Numbered from the stretch's first letter, positions 49,191 to 63,180 are shown. The stretch is 64,000 nucleotides of DNA from Eutreptiella sp. 'Long Island Sound 2002' (GCA_964036045.1 OZ038381.1:2242928-2306927), one strand, 5' to 3'. Notes: generated by a model not told the origin, from the sequence alone. Numbers and translations: made by a program.

Positions 49191-52100
49191 CGGGTAGGAT
49201 GCGGGGAGGATGCGGGGAGGCTGCGGGGAGGATGTGAGGAGGATGCGGGGAGGATGTGAGGAGGATGCGGGGAGGATGCGGGGAGGATGCAGGGAGGATG
49301 CGCGGAGGACCATGGAGGATGCGGGGAGGACCGGGGAGGATTCGGGGAGGATCGGGGAGGATGCAGGGAGGATCGGGGAGGATGCGGGGAGGACCGGGGA
49401 GGATGCGGCGAGGACCGGGGAGGATGCGGGGAGGATCAGGGAGGATGCGGGGAGGACCGGGGAGGATGCGGGGAGGATCGGGGAGGATGCGGGGAGGACC
49501 AGGGAGGATCGGGGAGGATGCGGGGAGGATGCGGGGAGGATGCGGGGAGGATGCGGGGAGGACCGGGGAGGATGCGGGGAGGACCGGGGAGGATGCGGGG
49601 AGGCTGCGGGGAGGATGCGGGGAGGATGTGAGGAGGATGCGGGGAGGATGCGGGGAGGATGCGGTGAGTATGCGCGGAGGACCGTGGAGGATGCGGGGAG
49701 GACCGGGGAGGATGCGGGGAGGACCGGGGAGGATGCGGAGAGGATGCGGGGAGGATGCGAGGAGGATCGGGGAGGATGCGGGGAGGATCGGGGAGGATGC
49801 GGGGAGGACCGGGGAGGATGCGGGAAGGATCGGGGAGGATGCGGGGAGGATCGGGGCGGATGCGGGGAGGACCGGGGAGGAGGCGGAGAGAACCCGGGAG
49901 GATGAGGGGAGAACCGGGGAGGATGCCGGGAGGATCGGGGAGGATGCGGGGAGGACCGAGAGGATGTGGGGAGGACCGGGGAGGATGCGGGGAGGGCCGG
50001 GGAGTAGGCGTGGAGGACCGGGGAGGATGCGGGGAGGATCGGGGAGGATGCGGGGAGGATCGGGGAGGATGCGGGGAGGACCGGAAAGGATGCGGGGAGG
50101 AGCGGGGAGGATGCGGGGAGGACCGGGGAGGATGCGGGGAGGTTGGGGAGGATGCGGGGAGGACCGGGGAGGATGCGGGGAGGACCGGGGGGGATGCGGG
50201 GAGGATCGGGGAGGATGCGGGGAGGATCGGGGTGGATGCGGGGAGGACCGGGGAGGATGCGGGGAGGATCGGGGAGGATGCGGGGAGGACCAGGGAGGAT
50301 GCGGGGAGGACCGGGGAGGATGCGGGGAGGCCCGGGGAGGATGCGGGGAGGATCAGGTAGGATGCGGGGAGGATGCGGGGAGGCTGCGGGGAGGATGTGA
50401 GGAGGATGCGGGGAGGATGTGAGGAGGATGCGGGGAGGATGCGGGGAGGATGCAGGGAGGATGCGCGGAGGACCATGGAGGATGCGGGGAGGACCGGGGA
50501 GGATTCGGGGAGGATCGGGGAGGATGCAGGGAGGATCGGGGAGGATGCGGGGAGGACCGGGGAGGATGCGGCGAGGACCGGGGAGGATGCGGGGAGGATC
50601 GGGGAGGATGCGGGGAGGCCCGGGGAGGATGCGGGGAGGATCGGGGAGGATGCGGGGAGGACCGGGGAGGATGCGGGGAGGATTGGGGAGGCTGCGGGGA
50701 GGATGCGGGGAGGATGCGGGGAGGATGCGGGGAGGACCGGGGAGGATGCGGGGAGGACCGGGGAGGATGCGGGGAGGCTGTGGGGAGGATGCGGGGAGGA
50801 TGTGAGGAGGATGCGGGGAGGATGCGGGGAGGATGCGGTGAGTATGCGGGGAGGACCGTGGAGGATGCGGGAAGGATCGGGGAGGATGCGGGGAGGATCG
50901 GGGCGGATGCGGGGAGGACCGGGGAGGAGGCGGAGAGAACCCGGGAGGATGAGGGGAGAACCGGGGAGGATGCCGGGAGGATCGGGGAGGATGCGGGGAG
51001 GACCGAGAGGATGTGGGGAGGACCGGGGAGGATGCGGGGAGGGCCGGGGAGTAGGCGGGGAGGACCGGGGAGGATGCGGGGAGGATCGGGGAGGATGCGG
51101 GGAGGATCGGGGAGGATGCGGGGAGGACCGGAAAGGATGCGGGGAGGATCGGGGAGGATGCGGGGAGGATGCGGGGAGGTTGGGGAGGATGCGGGGAGGA
51201 CCGGGGAGGATGCGGGGAGGACCGGGGGGGATGCGGGGAGGATCGGGGAGGATGCGGGGAGGATCGAGGTGGATAAGGGGAGGACCGGGGAGGATGCGGG
51301 GAGGATCGGGGAGGATGCGGGGAGGACCAGGGAGGATGCGGGGAGGACCGGGGAGGATGCGGGGAGGCCCGGGGAGGATGCGGGGAGGATCGGGTAGGAT
51401 GCGGGGAGGATGCGGGGAGGCTGCGGGGAGGATGTGAGGAGGATGCGGGGAGGAAGTGAGGAGGATGCGGGGAGGATGCGGAGAGGATGCAGGGAGGATG
51501 CGGGGAGGATCGGGGAGGATGCAGGGAGGATCGGGGAGGATGCGGGGAGGACCGGGGAGGATGCGGGGAGGATCGGGGAGGATGCGGGGAGGACCGGGGA
51601 GGACGCGGGGAGGATCGGAGAGGATGCGGGGAGGATCGGGGAGGATGCGGGGAGGATCGGGGAGGATGCGGGGAGGACCGGGGAGGACCGTGGAGGATGC
51701 GGGGAGGACCGGGGAGGATTCGGGGAGGATCGGGGAGGATGCAGGGAGGATCGGGGAGGATGCGGGGAGGACCGGGGAGGATGCGGGGAGGATCGGGAAG
51801 GATGCGGGGAGGACCGGGGAGGATGCGGGGAGGATCGGAGAGGATGCGGGGAGGATCGGGGAGGATGCGGGGAGGATCGGGGAGGATGCGGGGAGGATGC
51901 GGGGAGGATGCGGGGAGGACCGGGGAGGATGCGGGGAGGACCAAGGAGGATGCGGGGAGGATGCGGGGAGGATGTGAGGAGGATGCGGGGAGGATGCGGG
52001 GAGGATGCGGTGAGTATGCGCGGAGGACCGTGGAGGATGCGGGGAGGACCGGGGAGGATGCGGGGAGGACCGGAGAGGATGCCGGGAGGATCGGGGAGGA

Positions 52101-52690
52101 TGTGGGGAGGATCGGGGAGGATGCAGGGAGGACCGGGGAGGTTGCGGGGAGGACCAGGGAGGATGCGGGGAGGACCGGGGCGGATGCGGGGAGGATCCGG
52201 GAGGTAGCAGGGAGGACCAGGGAGGATCGGGTAGGATGCGGGGAGGATGCGGGGAGGATGCGGGGAGGATGCGGGGAGGATGCGGGGAGGACCGGGGAGG
52301 ATGCGGGGAGGACCGGGAAGGATGCGGGGAGGATGCGGGGAGGATGCGGGGAGGATGCGGGGAGGACCGGGGAGGATGCGGGGAGGACCGGGGAGGATGC
52401 GGGGAGGACCGGGGAGGATGCCGGGAGGATCGGGGAGGATGCGGGGAGGACCAAGGAGGATGCGGGGAGGACCGGGGAGGATGCGGGGCGGACCGGGGAG
52501 GATGCGGGGAGGGCCGGGGAGGATGTGGGGAGGACCGGGGAGGATGCGGGGAGAACCGGGGAGGATGCGGGGAGGACCGGGGAGGATCGGAGAGGACCGT
52601 GGAGGATGCGGGGAGGACCGGGGAGTATGCGGGGAGGACCGGGGAGGATGCGGGGAGGACCGGGGAGGATGCGGGGAGCATTAGGTAGGA
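49191..52690. repeat. Satellite B alpha/delta alternation, 1,163-bp HOR
   Basis: The alpha signature is GGTAGGATG (TAG at 49,195, 50,358, 51,395, 52,232 and 52,686), GGCTGCGGGG, GATGTGAGGAGG and GCAGGGAGGATGCGCGGAGG. The delta GTAGGCG anchor is at 48,841, 50,004 and 51,051. Both anchor types give 1,163 bp between the first two copies (49,195 to 50,358; 48,841 to 50,004). The third copy is 1,037-1,047 bp on and later ones are shorter (837 and 454 bp), so the HOR shrinks towards 52.7 kb. The fixed TAG and TGA in alpha are the main stops on the + strand. Confidence 0.87.
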
Positions 52691-55600
52691 TGCGGGGAGG
52701 ATGCGGGGAGGATGCGGGGAGGATGCGGGGAGGATGCGGGGAGGACCGGGGAGGATGCGGGGAGGACCGGGGAGGATGCGGGGAGGACCGGGGAGGATGC
52801 GGGGAGGATGCGGGGAGGACCGGTGAGGATGCGGGGAGGATCGGGGAGGATGCGGGGAGGATAGGGAAGGATGCCGGGAGGATCGGGGAGGATGCGGGGA
52901 GGACCGGGGGGGATGCGGGGAGGACCGGCGAAGATGCGAAGCGGACCGGGGAGGATGCGGGGAGGATCGGGGAGGATGCGAGGAGGATCAGGGAGGATGT
53001 GGGGAGGATCGAAGAGGATGCGGGGAGGACCGGGGAGGATGCTGGGAGGGTGGGGGAGGATGAGGGGGGGATCGGGGAGGATGCGGGGAGAACCGGGGAG
53101 GATGCGGGGAGGACCGGGGAGGATGCGGGGAGGACAGGGAGATTGCGGGGAGGATCGGGGAGGATGCCGGGAGGATGCGGGGAGGATGCGGGGAGGACCG
53201 AGGAGGATGCAGGGAGGATCTGGGAGGATGCGGAGAGGATCGAAGAGGATGCGGGGAGGACCGGAAAGGATGCGGGGAGGACCGGGGAGGATGCGGGGAG
53301 GATCGGGGAGGATGCCGGGAGGATGCGGGGAGGATGCGGGGAGGACCGAGGAGGATGCGGTGAGGACCGGGGAGGATGCGGGGAGGACCGGGGAGGATGC
53401 GGGGAGGATGCGGGGAGGATGCGGGGAGGACCGCGGAGGATGCGGGGAGGATGCGGGGAGGATGCGGGGAGGATGCGGGGAGGACCGGGGAGGATGCGGG
53501 GAGGACCGGGGAGGATGCACGGAGGACCGGGGAGGATGCTTGGAGGATCGGGGAGGATGCGGGGAGGACCGGAGAGGATGCGGGGAGGACCGGGGAGGAT
53601 GCGGGGAGGATCAGGGAGGATGCGGGGAGGACCGGGGAGGATGCGGGGAGGATCGGGGAGGATGCGGGGAGGATCGGGGAGGATGCGGGGAGGATCAGGG
53701 AGGATGCGGGGAGGACCGGGGAGGATGCGGGGAGGATTGGGGAGGATGCGGGGAGGATCGGGGAGGATGCGGGGAGGATCGGGGAGGATGCGGGGAGGAT
53801 GCGGGGAGGATACGGGGAGGATGCGGGGAGGATGCGGGGAGGACCAGGGAGGATGCGGGGAGGGTGGGGGAGGATGCGGGGAGGACCGGAGAGGATGCGG
53901 GGAGGATGCGGGGAGGATGCGGGGAGGATGCGGGGAGGATGTGGGGAGGATGCGGGGAGGATGCGGGGAGGATCGGGGAGGATGCGGGGAGGACCAGGGA
54001 GTATGCGGGAAGGACCGGGGCGGATGCCGGGAGGATCGGGGAGGATGCGGGGAGGACCGGGGAGGATGCGGGGAGGATCAGGGAGGATGCGGGGAGGATC
54101 GGGGAGGATGCCTGGAGGATCGGGGAGGATGCGGGGAGGATGCGGGGAGGACCGGGGAGGATGCGGGGAGGACCGGGGAGGATGCGGGGAGGACCGGGGA
54201 GGATGCGGGGAGGATGCGGGGAGGACCGGTGAGGATGCGGGGAGGATCGAGGAGGATGCGGGGAGGATAGGGAAGGATGCCGGGAGGATCGGGGAGGATG
54301 CGGGGAGGACCGGGGGGCATGCGGGGAAGACCGGCGAAGATGCGAAGCGGACCGGGGAGGATGCGGGGAGGATCGGGGAGGATGCGAGGAGGATCAGGGA
54401 GGATGTGGGGAGGATCGAAGAGGATGCGGGGAGGACCGGAAAGGATGCGAGGAGGATCAGGGAGGATGCGGGGAGGACCGGGGAGGATGCTGGGAGGGTG
54501 GGGGAGGATGCGGGGAGGATCAGGGAGGATGCGGGGAGGACCGGGGAGGATGCGGGGAGGATCGGGGAGGATGCGGGGAGGATCGGGGAGGATGCGGGGA
54601 GGATCAGGGAGGATGCGGGGAGGACCGGGGAGGATGCGGGGAGGATTGGGGAGGATGCGGGGAGGATCGGGGAGGATGCGAGGAGGATCGGGGAGGATGC
54701 GGGGAGGATGCGGGGAGGATACGGGGAGGATGCGGGGAGGATGCGGGGAGGACCAGGGAGGATGCGGGGAGGGTGGGGGAGGATGCGGGGAGGACCGGAG
54801 AGGATGCGGGGAGGATGCGGGGAGGATGCGGGGAGGATGCGGGGAGGATGTGGGGAGGATGCGGGGAGGATGCGGGGAGGATCGGGGAGGATGCGGGGAG
54901 GACCAGGGAGTATGCGGGAAGGACCGGGGCGGATGCCGGGAGGATCGGGGAGGATGCGGGGAGGACCGGGGAGGATGCGGGGAGGATCAGGGAGGATGCG
55001 GGGAGGATCCGGGAGGATGCCTGGAGGATCGGGGAGGATGCGGGGAGGATGCGGGGAGGACCGGGGAGGATGCGGGGAGGACCGGGGAGGATGCGGGGAG
55101 GACCGGGGAGGATGCGGGGAGGATGCGGGGAGGACCGGTGAGGATGCGGGGAGGATCGGGGAGGATGCGGGGAGGATAGGGAAGGATGCCGGGAGGATCG
55201 GGGAGGATGCGGGGAGGACCGGGGGGCATGCGGGGAGGACCGGCGAAGATGCGAAGCGGACCGGGGAGGATGCGGGGAGGATCGGGGAGGATGCGAGGAG
55301 GATCAGGGAGGATGTGGGGAGGATCGAAGAGGATGCGGGGAGGACCGGAAAGGATGCGGGGAGGATCAGGGAGGATGCGGGGAGGACCGGGGAGGATGCT
55401 GGGAGGGTGGGGGAGGATGCGGGGGGGATCGGGGAGGATGCGGGGAGAACCGGGGAGGATGCGGGGAGGACCGGGGAGGATGCGGGGAGGACAGGGAGAA
55501 TGCGGGGAGGATCGGGGAGGATGCCGGGAGGATGCGGGGAGGATGCGGGGAGGACCGAGGAGGATGCGGGGAGGACCGGGGAGGATGCGGGGAGGACCGG

Positions 55601-57955
55601 GGAGGTTGCGGGGAGGATGCGGGGAGGATGCGGGGAGGACCGGGGAGGATGCGGGGAGGATGCGGGGAGGATGCGGGGAGGATGCGGGGAGGACCGGGGA
55701 GGACCGGGGAGGATGCGGGGAGGACCGGGGAGGATGCAGGGAGGACCGGGGAGGATGCTTGGAGGATCGGGGAGGATGCGGGGAGGACCGGAGAGGATGC
55801 GGGGAGGACCGGGGAGGATGCCGGGAGGATCGGGGAGGATGCGGGGAGGACCGGGGGGGATGCGGGGAGGACCGGCGAAGATGCGAAGCGGACCGGGGAG
55901 GATGCGGGGAGGATCGGGGAGGATGCGAGGAGGATCAGGGAGGATGTGGGGAGGATCGAAGAGGATGCGGGGAGGACCGGAAAGGATGCGGGGAGGATCA
56001 GGGAGGATGCGGGGAGGACCGGGGAGGATGCTGGGAGGGTGGGGGAGGATGCGCGGGGGATCGGGGAGGATGCGGGGAGAACCGGGGAGGATGCGGGGAG
56101 GACCGGGGAGGATGCGGGGAGGACAGGGAGAATGCGGGGAGGATCGGGGAGGATGCCGGGAGGATGCGGGGAGGATGCGGGGAGGACCGAGGAGGATGCG
56201 GGGAGGACCGGGGAGGATGCGGGGAGGATGCGGGGAGGACCGGGGAGGATGCGGGGACGACCGGGGAGGATGCAGGGAGGACCGGGGAGGATGCTTGGAG
56301 GATCGGGGAGGATGCAGGGAGGATCTGGGAGGATGCGGAGAGGATCGAAGAGGATGCGGGGAGGACCGGAAAGGATGCGGGGAGGACCGGGGAGGATGCG
56401 GGGAGGATCGGGGAGGATGCCGGGAGGATGCGGGGAGGACCGAGGAGGATGCGGGGAGGACCGGGGAGGATGCGGGGAGGACCGGGGAGGATGCGGGGAG
56501 GATGCGGGGAGGATGCGGGGAGGACCGGGGAGGATGCGGGGAGGATGCGGGGAGGATGCGGGGAGGATGCGGGGAGGACCGGGGAGGATGCGGGGAGGAC
56601 CGGGGAGGATGCAGGGAGGACCGGGGAGGATGCTTGGAGGATCGGGGAGGATGCGGGGAGGACCGGAGAGGATGCGGGGAGGACCGGGGAGGATGCGGGG
56701 AGGATCATGGAGGATGCGGGGAGGACCGGGGAGGATGCGGGGAGGATCGGGGAGGATGCGGGGAGGATCAGGGAGGATGCGGGGAGGACCGGGGAGGATG
56801 CGGGGAGGATTGGGGAGGATGCGGGGAGGATCGGGGAGGATGCGGGGAGGATCGGGGAGGATGCGGGGAGGATGCGGGGAGGATACGGGGAGGATGCGGG
56901 GAGGATGCGGGGAGGACCGGGGAGGATGCGGGGAGGGTGGGGGAGGATGCGGGGAGGACCGGAGAGGATGCGGGGAGGATGCGGGGAGGATGCGGGGAGG
57001 ATGCGGGGAGGATGTGGGGAGGATGCGGGGAGGATGCGGGGAGGATCGGGGAGGATGCGGGGAGGACCAGGGAGTATGCGGGAAGGACCGGGGCGGATGC
57101 CGGGAGGATCGGGGAGGATGCGGGGAGGACCGGGGAGGATGCGGGGAGGATCAGGGAGGATGCGGGGAGGATCGGGGAGGATGCCTGGAGGATCGGGGAG
57201 GATGCGGGGAGGACCGGGGAGGATGCGGGGAGGATGCGGGGAGGATGCGGGGAGGATGCGGGGAGGACCGGGGAGGATGCGGGGAGGACCGGGGAGGATG
57301 CAGGGAGGACCGGGGAGGATGCTTGGAGGATCGGGGAGGATGCGGGGAGGACCGGAGAGGATGCGGGGAGGACCGGGGAGGATGCGGGGAGGATCATGGA
57401 GGATGCGGGGAGGACCGGGGAGGATGCGGGGAGGATCGGGGAGGATGCGGGGAGGATCAGGGAGGATGCGGGGAGGACCGGGGAGGATGCGGGGAGGATT
57501 GGGGAGGATGCGGGGAGGATCGGGGAGGATGCGGGGAGGATCGGGGAGGATGCGGGGAGGATGCGGGGAGGATACGGGGAGGATGCGGGGAGGATGCGGG
57601 GAGGACCGGGGAGGATGCGGGGAGGGTGGGGGAGGATGCGGGGAGGACCGGAGAGGATGCGGGGAGGATGCGGGGAGGATGCGGGGAGGATGCGGGGAGG
57701 ATGTGGGGAGGATGCGGGGAGGATGCGGGGAGGATCGGGGAGGATGCGGGGAGGACCAGGGAGTATGCGGGAAGGACCGGGGCGGATGCCGGGAGGATCG
57801 GGGAGGATGCGGGGAGGACCGGGGAGGATGCGGGGAGGATCAGGGAGGATGCGGGGAGGATCGGGGAGGATGCCTGGAGGATCGGGGAGGATGCGGGGAG
57901 GACCGGGGAGGATGCGGGGAGGATCGGGGAGGATGCGGGGAGGATCGGGGAGGAT
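52691..57955. repeat. Satellite B beta block with 909-bp and 689-bp HORs
   Basis: The beta signature is GAGGGTGGGGGAGG (53,046, 53,860, 54,494, 54,769, 55,403, 56,035, 56,933 and 57,622), GGATACGGGG, CCAGGGAGTATGCGGG, and GATGCTTGGAGG or GATGCCTGGAGG. Offsets of 909 bp recur three times (53,860 to 54,769; 54,494 to 55,403; the GATAGGGAAGG variant 54,266 to 55,175). Offsets of 689 bp also recur three times (GGATCATGG 56,701 to 57,390; GGATACGG 56,881 to 57,570; GAGGGTGG 56,933 to 57,622). Two neighbouring HOR expansions of one subfamily are therefore present. Clones with CTTGG and CCTGG alternate. Confidence 0.88.
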
Positions 57956-59410
57956 GCGGGGAGGATCGGGGATGATTCGGGGAGGACCGCGGAGGATGCG
58001 GGAAGGATCGGGGAGGATGCGGGGAGGATCGGGGCGGATGTGGGGAGGACCGGGGAGGATGCGGCGAGGACCGGGGAGGATGCGGGGAGGATCGGGGAGG
58101 ATGCGGGGAGGACCGGGGAGGATGCGGGGATGATCGGGGAGGATGCGGGGAGGACCGGGGAGGATGCGGGGAGGACCGGGGAGGATGCGGGGAGGATCGG
58201 GGAGGATGCGGGGAGGACCGGGGAGGATGCGGGGAGGATCGGGGAGGATGCGGGGAGGATGCGGGGAGGATGCGGGGAGGACCGGGGAGGATGCGGAGAG
58301 GATGCGGGGAGGACGGGGGAGGATGCGGGGAGGATCGGGGAGGATGCGGGGAGGACCGGGGAGGATGCGGGGAGGATCGGCGAGGATGCGGGGAGGATGC
58401 GGGGAGGATGCGGGGAGGATGCGGGGAGGACCGGGGAGGATGCGGGGAGACTGCGGGGAGGATGCGGGGAGGATGTGAGGAGGATGCGGGGAGGATGCGG
58501 GGAGGATGCGGGGAGGATGCGGGGAGGACCGGGGAGGATGCGGGGAGGACCGGGGAGGATGCGGAGAGGATGCGGGGAGGATGCGAGGAGGATCGGGGAG
58601 TATGCGGGGAGGATCGGGGAGGATGCGGGGAGGATGCGGGGAGGATGCGGGGAGGATGCGGGGAGGATGCGGGGAGGACCGGGGAGGATGCGGGGAGACT
58701 GCGGGGAGGATGCGGGGAGGATGTGAGGAGGATGCGGGGAGGATGCGGGGAGGATGCGGGGAGGATGCGGGGAGGACCGGGGAGGATGCGGAGAGGATGC
58801 GGGGAGGATGCGAGGAGGATCGGGGAGGATGCGGGGAGGATCGGGGAGGATGCGGGGAGGACCGGGGAGGATGCGGGAAGGATCGGGGAGGATGCGGGGA
58901 GGATCGGGGCGGATGCGGGGAGGACCGGGGAGGAGGCGGGGAGAACCGGGGAGGATGAGGGGAGAACCGGGGAGGATGCCGGGAGGATCGGGGAGGATGC
59001 GGGGAGGACCGAGAGGATGTGGGGAGGACCGGGGAGGATGCGGGGAGGGCCGGGGAGTAGGCGGGGAGGACCGGGGAGGATGCGGGGAGGATCGTAGAGG
59101 ATGCGGGGAGGATCGGGGAGGATGCGGGGAGGACCGGAAAGGATGCGGGGAGGAGCGGGGAGGATGCGGGGAGGACCGGGGAGGATGCGGGGAGGTTGGG
59201 GAGGATGCGGGGAGGACCGGGGAGGATGCGGGGAGGACTGGGGGGGATGCGGGGAGGATCGGGGAGGATGCGGGGAGGATCGGGGTGGATGCGGGGAGGA
59301 CCGGGGAGGATGCGGGGATGATCGGGGAGGATGCGGGGAGGACCAGGGAGGATGCGGGGAGGACCGGGGAGGATGCGGGGAGGCCCGGGGAGGATGCGGG
59401 GAGGATCGGG
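57956..59410. repeat. Satellite B gamma + delta blocks, copy 2
   Basis: The gamma anchors GATTCGGGG (57,974) and GATGATCGG (58,129) lie exactly 9,957 bp after those of copy 1 (48,017 and 48,172). The delta anchor GTAGG at 59,057 is 10,216 bp after its counterpart, so about 259 bp was gained in between. The gain is explained by extra 11-mer runs and a repeated ACTGCGGGG segment (58,450 and 58,690). Minor differences include GGATGATTCGG for GGAGGATTCGG and GGACCGCGG for GGACTGCGG. Confidence 0.87.
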
Positions 59411-62400
59411 TAGGATGCGGGGAGGATGCGGGGAGGCTGCGGGGAGGATGTGAGGAGGATGCGGGGAGGATGTGAGGAGGATGCGGGGAGGATGCGGGGA
59501 GGATGCGGGGAGGACCGGGGAGGATGCGGCGAGGACCGGGGAGGATGCGGGGAGGATCGGGGAGGATGCGGGGAGGACCGGGGAGGATGCGGGGAGGATC
59601 GGGGAGGATGCGGGGAGGACCGGGGAGGATGCGGGGAGGATCGGGGAGGATGCGGGGAGGATGCGGGGAGGATGCGGGGAGGATGCGGGGAGGACCGGGG
59701 AGGATGCGGGGAGGACCGGGGAGGATGCGGGGAGGCTGCGGGGAGGATGCGGGAGGGATGTGAGGAGGATGCGGGGAGGATGCGGGGAGGATGCGGTGAG
59801 TATGCGCGGAGGACCGTGGAGGATGCGGGGAGGACCGGGGAGGATGCGGGGAGGACCGGGGAGGATGCGGAGAGGATGCGGGGAGGATGCGAGGAGGATC
59901 GGGGAGGATGCGGGGAGGATCGGTGAGGATGCGGGGAGGACCGGGGAGGATGCGGGAAGGATCGGGGAGGATCGGGGAGGATGCGGGGAGGATCGGGGTG
60001 GATGCGGGGAGGACCGGGGAGGATGCGGGGAGGATCGGGGAGGATGCGGGGAGGACCAGGGAGGATGCGGGGAGGACCGGGGAGGATGCGGGGAGGCCCG
60101 GGGAGGATGCGGGGAGGATCGGGTAGGATGCGGGGAGGATGCGGGGAGGCTGCGGGGAGGATGTGAGGAGGATGCGGGGAGGATGTGAGGAGGATGCGGG
60201 GAGGATGCGGGGAAGATGCAGGGAGGATGCGCGGAGGACCGTGGAGGATGCGGGGAGGATCGGGGAGGATTCGGGGAGGATCGGGGAGGATGCAGGGAGG
60301 ATCGGGGAGGATGCGGGGAGGACCGGGGAGGATGCGGCGAGGACCGGGGAGGATGCGGGGAGGATCGGGGAGGATGCGGGGAGGACCGGGGAGGATGCGG
60401 GGAGGATCGGGGAGGATGCGGGGAGGACCGGGGAGGATGCGGGGAGGATCGGGGAGGATGCGGGGAGGATGCGGGGAGGATGCGGGGAGGATGCGGGGAG
60501 GACCGGGGAGGATGCGGGGAGGCTGCGGGGAGGATGCGGGAGGGATGTGAGGAGGATGCGGGGAGGATGCGGGGAGGATGCGGTGAGTATGCGCGGAGGA
60601 CCGTGGAGGATGCGGGGAGGACCGGGGAGGATGCGGGGAGGGCCGGGGAGGATGCGGAGAGGATGCGGGGAGGACCGGGGAGGAGGCGGGGAGAACCGGG
60701 GAGGATGAGGGGAGAACCGGGGAGGATGCCGGGAGGATCGGGGAGGATGCGGGGAAAACCGAGAGGATGTGGGGAGGACCGGGGAGGATGCGGGGAGGGC
60801 CGGGGAGTAGGCGGGGAGGACCGGGGAGGATGCGGGGAGGATCGGGGAGGATGCGGGGAGGATCGGGGAGGATGCGGGGAGGACCGGAAAGGATGCGGGG
60901 AGGATCGGGGAGGATGCGGGGAGGACCGGGGAGGATGCGGGGAGGTTGGGGTGGATGCGGGGAGGACCGGGGAGGATGCGGGGAGGACCGGGGGGGATGC
61001 GGGGAGGATCGGGGAGGATGCGGGGAGGACCGGGGAGGATGTGGGGGGATCGGGGAGGATGCGGGGAGGATCGGGGAGGATGCGGGGAGGATCAGGGAGG
61101 ATGCGGGGAGGACCGGGGAGGATGGGGGGAGGATTGGGGAGGATGCGGGGAGGATCGGGGAGGATGCGGGGAGGATCGGGGAGGATGCGGGGAGGATGCG
61201 GGGAGGATACGGGGAGGATGCGGGGAGGATGCGGGGAGGACCGGGGAGGATGCGGGGAGGGTGGGGGAGGATGCGGGGAGGACCGGAGAGGATGCGGGGA
61301 GGATGCGGGGAGGATGCGGGGAGGATGCGGGGAGGATGTGGGGAGGATGCGGGGAGGATGCGGGGAGGATCGGGGAGGATGCGGGGAGGACCAGGGAGTA
61401 TGCGGGAAGGACCGGGGCGGATGCCGGGAGGATCGGGGAGGATGCGGGGAGGACCGGGGAGGATGCGGGGAGGATCAGGGAGGATGCGGGGAGGATCGGG
61501 GAGGATGCCTGGAGGATCGGGGAGGATGCGGGGAGGACCGGGGAGGATGCGGGGAGGTTCGGGGAGGATACGGGGAGGATCGGGGAGGATGCCGGGAGGA
61601 TCGGGGAGGATTCGGGGAGGATCGCGGAGGATGCGGGGAGGATCGGGTAGGATGCGGGGAGGATGCGGGGAGGCTGCGGGGAGGATGTGAGGAGGATGCG
61701 GGGAGGATGTGAGGAGGATGCGGGGAGGATGCGGGGAGGATGCAGGGAGGATGCGCGGAGGACCGTGGAGGATGCGGGGAGGACCAGGGAGGATTCGGGG
61801 AGGATCGGGGAGGATGCAGGGAGGATCGGGGAGGATGCGGGGAGGACCGGGGAGGATGCGGCGAGGACCGGGGGGGATGCGGGGAGGATCGGGGAGGATG
61901 CGGGGAGGACCGGGGAGGATGCGGGGAGGATCGGGGAGGATGCGGGGAGGACCGGGGAGGATGCGGGGAGGATCGGGGAGGATGCGGGGAGGATGCCGGG
62001 AGGATGCGGGGAGGATGCGGGGAGGACCGGGGAGGATGCGGGGAGGACCGGGGAGGATGCGGGGAGGCTGCGGGGAGGATGCGGGGAGGATGTGAGGAGG
62101 ATGCGGGGAGGATGCGGGGAGGATGCGGTGAGTATGCGCGGAGGACCGTGGAGGATGCGGGGAGGACCGGGGAGGATGCGGGGAGGACCGGGGAGGATGC
62201 GGAGAGGATGCGGGGAGGATGCGAGGAGGATCGGGGAGGATGCGGGGAGGATCGGGGAGGATGCGGGGAGGACCGGGGAGGATGCGGGAAGGATCGGGGA
62301 GGATGCGGGGAGGATCGGGGCGGATGCGGGGAGGACCGGGGAGGAGGCGGGGAGAACCGGGGAGGATGAGGGGAGAACCGGGGAGGATGCGGGGAGGGCC

Positions 62401-63180
62401 CGGGATGATGCGGGGAGGACCGGGGAGGATGCGGGGAGGATCGGGGAGGATGCGGGGAGGATCGGGGAGGATGCGGGGAGGACCGGAAAGGATGCGGGGA
62501 GGATCGGGGAGGATGCGGGGAGGACCGGGGAGGATGCAGGGAGGTTGGGGAGGATGCGGGGAGGACCGGGGAGGATGCGGGGAGGACCGGGGGGGGGTGC
62601 GGAGAGGATCGGGGAGGATGCGGGGAGGACCGGGGAGGATGCGGGGGGATCGGGGAGGATGCGGGGAGGATCAGGGAGGATTCGGGGAGGATCAGGGAGG
62701 ATGCGGGGAGGACCGGGGAGGATGCGGGGAGGATTGGGGAGGATGCGGGCAGGATCGGGGAGGATGCGGGGAGGATCGGGGAGGATGCGGGGAGGATGCG
62801 GGGAGGATACGGGGAGGATGCGGGGAGGATGCGGGGAGGACCGGGGAGGATGCGGGGAGGGTGGGGGAGGATGCAGGGAGGACCGGAGAGGATGCGGGGA
62901 GGATGCGGGGAGGATGCGGGGAGGATGCGGGGAGGATGTGGGGAGGATGCGGGGAGGATGCGGGGAGGATCGGGGAGGATGCGGGGAGGACCAGGGAGTA
63001 TGCGGGAAGGACCGGGGCGGATGCCGGGAGGATCGGGGAGGATGCGGGGAGGACCGGGGAGGATGCGGGGAGGATCGGGGAGGATGCCTGGAGGATCGGG
63101 GAGGATGCGGGGAGGACCGGGGAGGATGCGGGGAGGATCGGGGAGGATGCGGGGAGGATCGGGGAGGATGCGGGGAGGAT
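59411..63180. repeat. Satellite B alpha/delta/beta mosaic
   Basis: Alpha anchors (TAG at 59,411, 60,124 and 61,648), delta (GTAGG at 60,807, with a partial delta at about 62,340-62,400 lacking GTAGG) and beta (GAGGGTGG at 61,257 and 62,857) are interleaved in blocks of about 0.5-1 kb. The mosaic is finer than in the first macro-copy, where beta forms one 5.3-kb block. Unusual breaks include GGATGTGGGGGGATCGG near 61,040 and GACCGGGGGGGGTGCGG near 62,588, where the 10/11 rhythm is disturbed. No non-repeat sequence is present. Confidence 0.83.

Noticed and set aside
42999-52454. 3,151-residue open frame on the - strand crossing the satellite A/B junction
   Set aside because: It simply passes from LPEHVPA-type repeats into Pro/Ser-rich translation of satellite B. 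There is no domain, start context or conservation of frame across the junction.
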